Part shown: in pieces, positions 1 to 7,610 of the stretch | How the letters are laid out: the number at the start of each line of letters is the position of its first letter | Position numbering within the stretch: position 1 is the stretch's first letter | Assembly: GCA_964352225.1 (NCBI GenBank) | Contig: CAYGRM010000076.1 | Coordinates: forward strand, 1-21,285 | Direction of reading: 5' to 3' | DNA: 21,285 nucleotides | Source of the DNA: CAJQQY01 sp964352225 | GTDB lineage: Bacteria; Bacteroidota; Bacteroidia; Chitinophagales; Saprospiraceae | Notes under the pieces: model-generated | Seen by the model: only the letters and a program-made list of their open reading frames with translations | What the model was told of the DNA's origin: nothing | The model's database searches: none | Made by a program: the position numbers and the translations under genes

Positions 1-54
1 ATATTATATTTTTTTAACTTAAAGAGATTTGAGAAAAAGAGATAATTAAAAACA

Positions 55-1152
55 TTACTTATTCCCAAAGGAAACGCCAAGAGATCGAGCAGTATCAATT
101 AAGTAATGATCTTTTTTTACAAAATTATAATGCTTCACCGCCTCTAAAATTGGAACGGCCTCCAATTTATTATTTTTATAGGCGACCATTTTTCCGAATT
201 CCCCATTCGTTGCCATTTGGAATGCTTTGACTCCCATCGATGATGCTAAGATTCGATCAAATGCGATAGGCGTTCCCCCTCGTTGGATATGTCCAAGAGC
301 GGTAGTTCTGATTTGAGGGGTACAATTGGCTTCTTCAAGTATAGCTCTGAGATGATTTGCAATACCTCCAAGTTTGAGGTGTTTATCTCCAAATTTTGAG
401 GCAGCTCTTCCAATCACTTTACCTTCTTTCATTCTGGCACCTTCAGCTACAACGATATTGACAAATCCTTTTCCTTGATCATATCGAGATTCGATTTTTT
501 TCAAAATCACATCAAGATCAAAAGGAATCTCTGGAATGAGGCAAATTTCTGCTCCACCAGCGATGGCAGTATATAATGCAATCCAACCGGCATCTCTGCC
601 CATCACTTCCATGATCATCACCCGGTGATGACTTTCAGCGGTAGTAACCAATTTATCAAAACACTCGGTGGCAATTTGAACTGCCGTACTAAATCCAAAA
701 GTCAAATCAGTAGCAGACAGATCGTTATCAATAGTTTTTGGAACGCCTAAAATATTTAATCCATCTTCATATAAAGCATGAGAAATTTTTTGGCTCCCAT
801 CTCCACCAATATTGATTACCGCATCAAATCCATTTTCTTGAATGATAGCGACGATTTCTTTAGATCTATTTTGGGTGGACCAAGAACCATCTGGCAATTG
901 GATGGGGTACTCTAATGGGTTACCTCGGTTGGTTGTCTTGAGAATTGTTCCACCTTTGACATGTATGCCAGCTACTCTTTCTGGAGTTAACTTTATAATA
1001 TCTAAAGGATTTTTCATTAAGCCATTAAAAGCTTCCATACATCCCCATACTTCCCAATCTCCATTTTGATGAGCTGCTTTGGTAATTCCTCGAATGACTG
1101 CATTTAGACCAGGACAATCTCCACCACCAGTAAGCACTAATAATTTTTTCAT
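55..1152 (-). CDS. pfkA: 6-phosphofructokinase
   Basis: Cytosolic glycolytic enzyme that phosphorylates fructose 6-phosphate to fructose 1,6-bisphosphate. The 365-residue protein starts with the phosphate-donor loop GGGDCPGLNAVIRG (residues 9-22), then has the Mg/donor motif GGDGS (116-120), the catalytic PKTIDND (138-144) and the substrate motif MGRDAGW (184-190). Length fits a bacterial PFK with a modest C-terminal extension. At the two positions that separate donor types (E. coli 104 and 124) it has Gly and Lys. The glycine suggests ATP as donor, while the lysine is typical of PPi-PFKs and of the mixed group III enzymes, so ATP is likely but not certain. The gene is transcribed away from the alginate locus and starts at ATG 1152. 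No clear promoter was found in the 230 bases between it and the next gene. Confidence 0.95.
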   Translation of the reverse strand: MKKLLVLTGGGDCPGLNAVIRGITKAAHQNGDWEVWGCMEAFNGLMKNPLDIIKLTPERVAGIHVKGGTILKTTNRGNPLEYPIQLPDGSWSTQNRSKEIVAIIQENGFDAVINIGGDGSQKISHALYEDGLNILGVPKTIDNDLSATDLTFGFSTAVQIATECFDKLVTTAESHHRVMIMEVMGRDAGWIALYTAIAGGAEICLIPEIPFDLDVILKKIESRYDQGKGFVNIVVAEGARMKEGKVIGRAASKFGDKHLKLGGIANHLRAILEEANCTPQIRTTALGHIQRGGTPIAFDRILASSMGVKAFQMATNGEFGKMVAYKNNKLEAVPILEAVKHYNFVKKDHYLIDTARSLGVSFGNK

Positions 1153-1382
1153 AAATGTACTTTTGTTATTTTTAGTGATATTAGTTAATCTTTATTTTAA
1201 TTCAAAAAACTAAAGATTTTTTTTGTCGAAATACTTCTTGAGATTATTTCCTGGGCTTTTTTTTGATAAAAAAAATCAGGTGAAAAATAATAAACAAAAT
1301 TTTTGTTTGTGATCCAAGGAAATTAAATAGGGTTAAATTTTGACTAGTTACTTCTTATCTTTAGGCTCAAAAAAACATCAAA

Positions 1383-1868
1383 ATGCAAAGAATTTACTTT
1401 TCTATCCAAAGCCTTTTACTATTATCTATAATAATTTTTATTTCGTGCAATAGTGGTACGACCTCTTCAGATACCGAAACCAACAATACGGAAAATAAAA
1501 CAATTATAGACTCGGTCATCCAATCTGTGGAACCGGAAGAATCAAAACAAGAAACAACAGATGATAAAGAGACTTTTAATGTCACCGCTAAATTTTTAGA
1601 ATTTAGTTTGGGGGATGCTTCTCATTTTGTATTTGAAGATGAAAAAGGAAATATTTTGGATTTTGGCGGAAACGATACGGATGAATTTACCTTTGCCCAT
1701 GAACTGGAGCCATCAGAAAGCAACTCTGATAATCAAGGTTGGGGTTCCAATGAAGCGCTTCAGGGAAAGTGGTTTGAGATTACTTATTACAAAAATGAGC
1801 AACCATTATATATTGATGGACCAATGGCAACAGTCGATATAATTTCGAAGGTTACGCTTAAGAAATAA
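1383..1868 (+). CDS. Small lipoprotein of unknown function
   Basis: A 161-residue exported lipoprotein. A hydrophobic signal segment of about 20 residues ends in a lipobox with the acylated cysteine at residue 22. A low-complexity linker rich in Ser, Thr, Glu and Asn follows (about 23-60). The C-terminal half (about 62-160) is a compact, mostly beta-looking domain with a conserved-looking FSLGDASHFVFEDEKGN stretch and a Gly-Lys-Trp-Phe-Glu-Ile-Thr-Tyr strand. I do not recognise the family. The linker suggests that the domain is held away from a membrane. The gene is divergent from pfkA and lies 55 bases before the LRR gene. Nothing links it to alginate use. Confidence 0.8.
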   Translation: MQRIYFSIQSLLLLSIIIFISCNSGTTSSDTETNNTENKTIIDSVIQSVEPEESKQETTDDKETFNVTAKFLEFSLGDASHFVFEDEKGNILDFGGNDTDEFTFAHELEPSESNSDNQGWGSNEALQGKWFEITYYKNEQPLYIDGPMATVDIISKVTLKK

Positions 1869-1923
1869 CTATGACCTTATTTTAAAAATAGGAGCTAAGT
1901 CCTTGATAAATAATAAATAGATA

Positions 1924-2397
1924 TTGAGAAAGAATTACGAATTTGGAATTAAGGTAGGTGAGATCTTACGATCGATAGGAAGTAACAAAGCAATAGCTGC
2001 GGCAGAGAGGCTCGAAAATTCACCACTCCAATATAACCAATTGCATTTAAGAGATTTAGAGTTAACATCCGCTGATGCAAATGTAATTGCTCATCTTTTA
2101 AAATTCTTACCGGCCAATGATCATGATTCCCTTCGATCAATAACTTTTAGTAATAACAGCATGTTGGGAAACGAAGGCGTAATTACATTGGTAAATGCTT
2201 TTCCACCTTCGATACGAGAAATTGGATTAGTCAACTGTGGAATAGGAGATGAGGGAGGAAAAGAAGTATTAAAATTTGTAAAAAACACTCCCAACTTAAC
2301 AATGATCTGCATCGAACAAAATCATTTTTCCGAAGGTTTGAGAAATGATTTTCTCAAGTTTAGTGATGATCATCCACATATTTTGGTGGTGATTTAA
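1924..2397 (+). CDS. Leucine-rich-repeat protein, RNI-like, TTG start
   Basis: A 157-residue, apparently cytosolic protein with no signal peptide. About four repeats begin near residues 40, 70, 98 and 125, with consensus L-x-x-I-x-L-x-x-N/C-x-I followed by a helix. The 27-30 residue period is typical of ribonuclease-inhibitor-type LRRs rather than the shorter bacterial types. Such repeats usually mediate protein binding; no partner can be inferred. The frame has an in-frame TAG at 1918-1920 and no ATG until residue 80, so a TTG at 1924 is the only reasonable start. The alternative is that this is the tail of a gene that lost its 5' end. No Shine-Dalgarno sequence is visible, which is common in Bacteroidota. 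Confidence 0.6.
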   Translation: MRKNYEFGIKVGEILRSIGSNKAIAAAERLENSPLQYNQLHLRDLELTSADANVIAHLLKFLPANDHDSLRSITFSNNSMLGNEGVITLVNAFPPSIREIGLVNCGIGDEGGKEVLKFVKNTPNLTMICIEQNHFSEGLRNDFLKFSDDHPHILVVI

Positions 2398-3283
2398 TTT
2401 TATTTTAACTAATCGCTTAGAATATTATTTACAAAAACTTTAAGGTTTTTTGGGTTTAAATCAATACTTTCTAAACTGGATGAGGATAGTATGGTAAGCC
2501 TTCCGATGTTGCTGATTAAACACTTGGAACTGAAGTTGGAAAATGTAATGTGTTGTAGTAATACTGAAAATTGCGGGTAGGTTACGATAGTAATAGAAAT
2601 ATACCCCATAATATATAATGGCCTTTAAAAAGGAAGGAGTGATGAACTTCTTACAGAAGGTTCCGATGGGCAGTTTCTCCTCAAAAAAGGCTAAAATATC
2701 AGGATCTAAAAACCCTGAAAGAGCATAATGTATAATACCGACAACTTTGATGTGCCGATGCTCATCGAAGAGTTCTATAGAGTAGCCCAAGCTTTTTTTA
2801 TTGCAATAAAGAAAGCTTGTTCGTATTTCATCTGATTCTGATCGTCAGATTAATGGTCTAACTGCGATACACATCTACTTCATCTGAAATCTAACTGTGA
2901 CCGTCCCAAATTCATTTCGAATAGCTCCATTTTTACATTTTCAATGGACAAATTAATCAATTACTGATCCTGTGTGTTGAAACCTTTTTGGAAGAACTTA
3001 GCAGAGGTCACCCTTTCCATCTTGGTTCACACAAATTTTTAATACGACTGTTCTTTGTTTTTCGGAATCACTTTTTATGATGCCTTTTTTTAAAACTCAG
3101 AAGAAAAACACCTCGACCCGATTTATTTATTTTATGATAGTGTCCAATGTTTTATTTACACTTTGGAAGCATATCCATTTTGAGATAGAAAGAAAATTTT
3201 ATTTAAAAAAAAATTTTAATTTTCAAATCACCTAATACTAAATTAATAGATGTTTATGGAAAAATGATTTTTATCAAATTTTT
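2398..3283. other. Gene-poor stretch, no supported CDS
   Basis: About 890 bases with no convincing gene. The longest open frame lies on the minus strand between 2461 and 2790, starts with TTG and has no recognisable domain. A different minus frame just upstream, starting at ATG near 2833, reads a plausible short N-terminus (MKYEQAFFIAIKKAW) but stops within 18 codons. This raises the possibility of a decayed gene or mobile element. The stretch contains a 32-bp palindrome and a small ATCTGA/TCAGAT hairpin (2830-2850). No tRNA or rRNA was recognised. Confidence 0.5.
2788..2819. repeat. 32-bp near-perfect palindrome
   Basis: The two 16-base halves pair at every position except one T-G pair (2796 with 2811). 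The outer part is CAAGCTTT/AAAGCTTG and the centre is ATTGCAAT. It could be a large protein-binding site, a cruciform-forming site, or part of a decayed element. It is too symmetric to be chance, and neither side has the T-run expected of an intrinsic terminator. Confidence 0.7.
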
Positions 3284-3313
3284 TTTGATTTATAAAATAA
3301 ATTACTAATTTTG
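3284..3313 (+). promoter_or_regulatory. Bacteroidota-type promoter of the GntR regulator gene
   Basis: TTTG at 3284-3287 and TAATTTTG at 3306-3313 match the Bacteroidota -33 and -7 elements (TTTG and TAnnTTTG), with 18 bases between them, slightly short but acceptable. The -7 element runs directly into the first operator copy, so a bound repressor would block transcription initiation. The regulator start codon lies 62 bases downstream. Confidence 0.65.
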
Positions 3314-3340
3314 GTCAACCAATTAATTGGTCAACCAATT
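3311..3340. promoter_or_regulatory. Tandem operator upstream of the GntR regulator
   Basis: Two identical copies of TTGGTCAACCAA (3311-3322 and 3327-3338) sit 16 bases apart. Each is an inverted repeat with TTGGT and ACCAA half-sites around CA; the second extends to AATTGGT/ACCAATT (3325-3340). Half-sites of TGGT/ACCA type are typical of FadR-subfamily GntR regulators. The overlap with the promoter's -7 element suggests autorepression by the adjacent gene product. Binding by that protein is inferred. Confidence 0.7.
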
Positions 3341-3375
3341 TTAATCCATTAGTACGATAAAACGACAAGAACAAA

Positions 3376-4083
3376 ATGTTAGAAAATTTTAGTGAAATTA
3401 AGGTTGAAACTCCTGTTGATAAAATAATTAGACAAATCCGAAGCTTAATCACTTCAGGACAATTGAACTCAGGAGATAAACTTCCACCCGAACGGAAATT
3501 AGCAGAAAAGCTTGGTGTAAGTAGAACACATGTTAGAGATGCGATTCGAAAATTAGAGTTTTATGGAATTTTAAAAACACTTCCTCAAAGCGGAACAGTA
3601 GTAGCTGGAATGGGAATTACTGCTTTGGAGGGATTAATTACAGATGTTTTGAAATTAGAAAAAACGGATTTTACCTCATTAGTTGAAACTCGGGTTATTC
3701 TAGAAACGAATGGAGCAAGATTAGCTGCGGAAAGAAGAACTCCTGAAGATATAATTGAAATCCAAAAAGCCCTAAAAGCATATGAGGCAAAAGTGGAATC
3801 AAATCAATCAGCGGTAGAAGAAGATTTAATGTTTCATTTGAAAATTGCAGAGGCGAGTAAAAATGCGGTTTTGAAATCATTAATGTTAATTATTACACCT
3901 GATATAGTAAATAGCTTTATTCAATATAAAGTTTGTGATGAGAACGAACTAGAAAACAAAGTACTTAGGGAACATGAAGAAATTTTGCAACACATTGTAA
4001 ATGGAGACGGAGAGGCAGCAAGTGAGGCGATGAAAAAACACCTTAAAGATGTATCTGACTTTGGAAAGTCGATGAAATTTTGA
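3376..4083 (+). CDS. ausR: GntR/FCD-family repressor of alginate use, AusR-like
   Basis: A 235-residue cytosolic transcription factor. Residues 12-76 form a GntR winged helix-turn-helix (SGDKLPPERKLAEKLGVSR, recognition helix THVRDAIRKLE, wing GILKTLPQSGT). Residues 85-228 form an all-helical FCD effector domain, with the likely metal and ligand residues D150, H154, H200 and H222. In Zobellia galactanivorans the GntR protein AusR, encoded in the alginate PUL, represses alginate genes through one to three operator copies and is released by pathway intermediates. The domain type, position and operators here fit that role. Orthology is inferred from context and domain type, not from alignment. 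ATG 3376 is the natural start. The gene is separated from susC by 355 bases containing a further operator. Confidence 0.85.
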   Translation: MLENFSEIKVETPVDKIIRQIRSLITSGQLNSGDKLPPERKLAEKLGVSRTHVRDAIRKLEFYGILKTLPQSGTVVAGMGITALEGLITDVLKLEKTDFTSLVETRVILETNGARLAAERRTPEDIIEIQKALKAYEAKVESNQSAVEEDLMFHLKIAEASKNAVLKSLMLIITPDIVNSFIQYKVCDENELENKVLREHEEILQHIVNGDGEAASEAMKKHLKDVSDFGKSMKF

Positions 4084-4200
4084 ACGTGAGCTTAAAAAAA
4101 GAGGGAACATTTTAGTTGCTTCTGAATACAAGTATATTTTAGAAACAAAAAAAAACGATTAATCATGTCTTCCAAAAATTTCAACTCCAGTTAAGTTTTT

Positions 4201-4234
4201 ACAAAAAAAAATGGATTAGCATTCGCTAACCCAT
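4201..4234 (-). terminator. Intrinsic-terminator-like hairpin facing left
   Basis: ATGGATTAGC (4211-4220) and GCTAACCCAT (4225-4234) pair in a 10-bp stem with one mismatch around the loop ATTC. On the minus strand the stem is followed by a run of about nine T residues (complement of 4202-4210), the form of a Rho-independent terminator for leftward transcription. No minus-strand gene lies to the right, so it would stop antisense transcripts, or it may only be an incidental hairpin. Confidence 0.45.
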
Positions 4235-4325
4235 AGTTCGGTAGTGATTATATGTCAGCCGTGTCATTTCGAATTACACAATCCATAATCGACAAACTAT
4301 AGGGTGTAACTCAAATGGTCAAGAA

Positions 4326-4348
4326 TAATTTGGTATGGTACCAAATTA
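4326..4348. promoter_or_regulatory. Operator upstream of susC
   Basis: A perfect inverted repeat: TAATTTGGTA (4326-4335), spacer TGG, TACCAAATTA (4339-4348). It shares TTGGT and ACCAA half-sites with the tandem sites before the regulator, but here they are 5 bases apart rather than 2; a nested TGGTACCA palindrome (4336-4343) is also present. It lies 90 bases before the susC ATG and overlaps a TAATTTG sequence that could be a degenerate -7 element. This is the best candidate for the site by which the GntR protein controls the PUL. Confidence 0.7.
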
Positions 4349-4438
4349 AATGGGCTTTCTATATTCTGATCTACCTGCATTTTTAAATATTTCGCACTAA
4401 GCGAAACATAGAAAAAATATTTAATCAAATCTTTTATT

Positions 4439-7400
4439 ATGAAATTAAATTATTTACCCTTCAATCAGATTTCCTACAAAATAAGCCTTTTTATGGGAGT
4501 ATTTCTACTTCTAAGCTTTCAAACTTTGCAAGCAAATGAATTTACACTTGCTAATGAAACTGAAAATCTTACTGTTCTTAGAATTACAGGAACAGTTATA
4601 AGTGCTGATGACGGAGAGCCTCTTATCGGTGCTACTGTTATTATCAAAGGTACTAGTAATGGTACCACTACCGATATAGATGGAAAATACGAACTAGACG
4701 CAGAACCTACCGATATTTTGAGTGTAAGTTACACAGGTATGAAAACTCAAGAAGTTGCTATCGATGGTAGAACTACTGTGAATATAATTTTGCAAGGTTC
4801 TAATGTAATGGAAGAGGTTGTCGTAATTGGTTACGGTACTCAGAAAAAATCCCACTTAACGGGATCTGTATCCAAAGTAGAAAATAAAAATTTGGATCAG
4901 ATCGCAGTAGCGAGAGTAGATGATGCACTTATTGGACAAGTGTCTGGGGTTAATATTCAAGCAAGTTCAGCAGAAGCTGGTGCTGCTCCAACCATAACCA
5001 TTAGAGGATTTGGATCTGTAAATGCTGAATCTGGACCTGCCGTAGTAATTGACGGTTTAGTAGTAGATGCTGATTTTCTAGGTAACATGGATATGAATGA
5101 TATTGCATCATTTGAGATATTAAAAGATGCAGCATCTGCTGCCATTTATGGTAGTGAAGGATCCAATGGAGTTATTTTGATTACAACAAAGAGTGGTAAA
5201 GCTGGAGAGACTAAATTTAGTTATGAAACTTATATAGGTAGAAAAGAAGCATTTGGAAGTGATGCTTATAAAAAGAGTGTTGCAGATTGGGCTGCAAAAG
5301 AACAAGCAGCAACTGGTTTTTTAACTAACAATACACAGTATGCACTTCAATTAGTAGAAGATCTTGGTGTTGATAGAGATTGGCAGGATGTATTCTTTGA
5401 TGGAGGTAATATTTCAAGTCATTCTTTTTCTGCAAGAGGAGGAAGTGATAAAACAAAATTTAGTGCATCCTTAAGAACTTTGGGAGATCAAGGGGTAGTA
5501 ATTACCGATGACTACAGACTATTTTCTGGAAGAATAAAAATGGATACTAAAGTCACAGATAATCTGAAATTTGGATTTAATTTAAATCCTTCTTATTCAA
5601 AACGAAGAGCTTTACCAACATCAATTCATAATCCTATCAGACAATCCCCATGGTTGCCTATATATCATACAGAAGAATCTCTAAAATATATTGATAGAAG
5701 TAATTATCCAGATGTTGGAGTAGGAGATTATTTTCTTGAGGATCATTTGGTGAGTATAGATATAGATACTACTGATGAGCAAGGTTCCAGTCGACCACGT
5801 ACTTCAGGCGATATGAATCCTTATGCTCAATATGTTGAAAGAGAGCATTATGAGTATCAAACTAAGATTTTAGCTCAAACATATTTAAGTTATAAAATTG
5901 CAGATGGACTTACAGTAAAGTCATCGCTTGGTGTGACTAGAGAAGATCGTAAGCGAACTAGATGGAACGGAACAAAGCACCATGCATCAGCAAGTAGAGC
6001 TTCTTACCAGCTACAAAATCAGATACGTAATAGAATAATATCTGATAATACCGTCAATTATACTAAAGCAGTTGATAAGCATGATTTTAATGCATTATTA
6101 GGAGCGACTTTTCAAAAAAGGGAAGTTGAAAATAGTGTAATTGAAGGTACTGGATATGCGAATGATTTACTTAAAAATTTACAAGGAGCAACTATGGTTT
6201 CTGAGTTTCAAGAAATTAATTACGAGAAAAATAAGATCGGTTATTTTGCAAGAGTGAATTATGCTTTTGATAATAAATATTTATTGAATGCTTCGTTTAG
6301 GCGAGATGCTAGTTCTGTCTTCGGTGTAGATTCAAAGTGGGGTAATTTCCCAGCTGTTTCTTTAGGTTGGAATGTACACAATGAAGGATTCCTAAGTGAG
6401 AATAATGATGCGGTAAGTAGATTAAAGTTAAGAGTAAGCTATGGACTTACTGGTAATGAAAATTTCAATGTTGGTGACGATATTATTAATGCATACCCTT
6501 ATTTGGCATTGTTAAATACTTCTAATGCAATTACAGGAGGGGGTATTACTCCAGGTGTTTCTGCGCTTAATATCGCCAATACATTATTACAATGGGAAGC
6601 CTCAAAAGAATTCAATCCTGGAATTGACTTTGGATTTATGGCTAACAGAGTAACAGGATCGATTGATTATTATGTAAGAACAAGTGATCAATTACTATTA
6701 GAAAACCCTGTTTCTTATGTTACTGGTTTTAACGCTGGTATTGTGAATTTAGGTGAAGTACAGAATAGTGGATTTGAGTTTGAAATCAGAACAAAAAATA
6801 TATCTAATAGTAATTTTAAGTGGTCTACCACGCTTATTGCATCAACCAACAAAAATGAATTACTCAGTTTTGGTGAATCTGATGGAGCATTATTAGAAGA
6901 TGGTTTTGGTCGAAATTCACAATGGATAAATTCTGTAGGTAACCCAATATCATCATTTTATGGATTTGTTGTAGATAAGGAAATAGCTACTGAATATTAT
7001 GATTCACCTTGGATACCAATTAACGGTGTATCAGAAGATGTAGTCGTTAAAGATTTAAATGGTGACGGTTTAATTTCAGATGCTGATAAGACTATTCTTG
7101 GAGATCCATACCCTGAATTGATTTGGAGTCTTACTAATGAAGTTTCATTTGGAAATTTTGATTTTTCTATTATGATTCAAGGAAGTCAAGGTGCTGAAGT
7201 GAAAAATATTGGAGATCAATATTTCGGAACACATTGGCAAGGTGCTACCTCAGATGAGCAAGCAGTAGTTGATGCTGGGATTATTCCTAATGCTACATTT
7301 CTTCAACCAAGAGTATTGACCAACGATGTTGTACAAAGTGCAGGTTATTTTTCATTAAGGAATATCAACATTGGGTATAATTTCACCAAGGATCAATTAG

Positions 7401-7591
7401 CTCGATTTGGTTTAGAGGGATTAAGAGTATATGCATCTGGTCAGAATTTACTTTATATCACTTCTGATGAATATAAAGGTTTCAATCCTGAGTATATTGA
7501 TGATAGTAATAGCCCAAGAGCTTATGGTTCTCAAAGAGCAGGTACTCCTTTATTTCGAACGATAACTGCTGGAGTAAACGTTAACTTCTAA
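4439..7591 (+). CDS. SusC/RagA-family TonB-dependent outer-membrane transporter
   Basis: A 1050-residue outer-membrane protein that should import alginate oligosaccharides with energy from TonB. A signal peptide covers about residues 1-32. Residues 48-120 form a CarboxypepD_reg-like beta-sandwich (GTVISADDGEPLIGATV). The TonB-box/SusC signature MEEVVVIGYG is at 124-133, followed by the plug domain (about 134-250, ending in VILITTKSG) and a long beta-barrel that ends in an aromatic residue, Phe, as usual for outer-membrane barrels. Length is typical of SusC. The susD start lies 19 bases after the stop, so the pair is almost certainly co-transcribed. Substrate is inferred from the three PL7-family genes and the DEH pathway downstream; the protein alone does not reveal it. 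Confidence 0.95.
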   Translation: MKLNYLPFNQISYKISLFMGVFLLLSFQTLQANEFTLANETENLTVLRITGTVISADDGEPLIGATVIIKGTSNGTTTDIDGKYELDAEPTDILSVSYTGMKTQEVAIDGRTTVNIILQGSNVMEEVVVIGYGTQKKSHLTGSVSKVENKNLDQIAVARVDDALIGQVSGVNIQASSAEAGAAPTITIRGFGSVNAESGPAVVIDGLVVDADFLGNMDMNDIASFEILKDAASAAIYGSEGSNGVILITTKSGKAGETKFSYETYIGRKEAFGSDAYKKSVADWAAKEQAATGFLTNNTQYALQLVEDLGVDRDWQDVFFDGGNISSHSFSARGGSDKTKFSASLRTLGDQGVVITDDYRLFSGRIKMDTKVTDNLKFGFNLNPSYSKRRALPTSIHNPIRQSPWLPIYHTEESLKYIDRSNYPDVGVGDYFLEDHLVSIDIDTTDEQGSSRPRTSGDMNPYAQYVEREHYEYQTKILAQTYLSYKIADGLTVKSSLGVTREDRKRTRWNGTKHHASASRASYQLQNQIRNRIISDNTVNYTKAVDKHDFNALLGATFQKREVENSVIEGTGYANDLLKNLQGATMVSEFQEINYEKNKIGYFARVNYAFDNKYLLNASFRRDASSVFGVDSKWGNFPAVSLGWNVHNEGFLSENNDAVSRLKLRVSYGLTGNENFNVGDDIINAYPYLALLNTSNAITGGGITPGVSALNIANTLLQWEASKEFNPGIDFGFMANRVTGSIDYYVRTSDQLLLENPVSYVTGFNAGIVNLGEVQNSGFEFEIRTKNISNSNFKWSTTLIASTNKNELLSFGESDGALLEDGFGRNSQWINSVGNPISSFYGFVVDKEIATEYYDSPWIPINGVSEDVVVKDLNGDGLISDADKTILGDPYPELIWSLTNEVSFGNFDFSIMIQGSQGAEVKNIGDQYFGTHWQGATSDEQAVVDAGIIPNATFLQPRVLTNDVVQSAGYFSLRNINIGYNFTKDQLARFGLEGLRVYASGQNLLYITSDEYKGFNPEYIDDSNSPRAYGSQRAGTPLFRTITAGVNVNF

Positions 7592-7610
7592 TCTTATAAA
7601 AATAATAAAA

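Larger units (their letters stand above)
4084..4438. other. Control region between regulator and susC
   Basis: A 355-base gap with no coding frame of interest. It holds a hairpin with a T-tract on the minus strand (4211-4234) and an inverted repeat that is probably an operator (4326-4348). No perfect TAnnTTTG promoter is visible between the operator and the susC ATG; the only near match, TAATTTG, lies inside the operator at 4326-4332. Confidence 0.6.

Noticed and set aside
1158..1165. TACTTTTG matching the Bacteroidota -7 element on the plus strand just upstream of pfkA
   Set aside because: No TTTG partner lies at the right distance, it is over 200 bases from the next plus-strand start codon, and it faces away from pfkA.
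1250..1280. Poly-T/poly-A inverted repeat near the pfkA-lipoprotein gap
   Set aside because: Apart from CCTG/CAGG it consists only of T and A runs, which are common here, and it does not lie at the end of any gene.
2461..2790. Minus-strand open frame of 109 codons in the gene-poor stretch
   Set aside because: It starts with TTG inside the palindrome, has odd Tyr/Phe/Ile-rich composition, shows no domain or signal, and the adjoining frames are broken.
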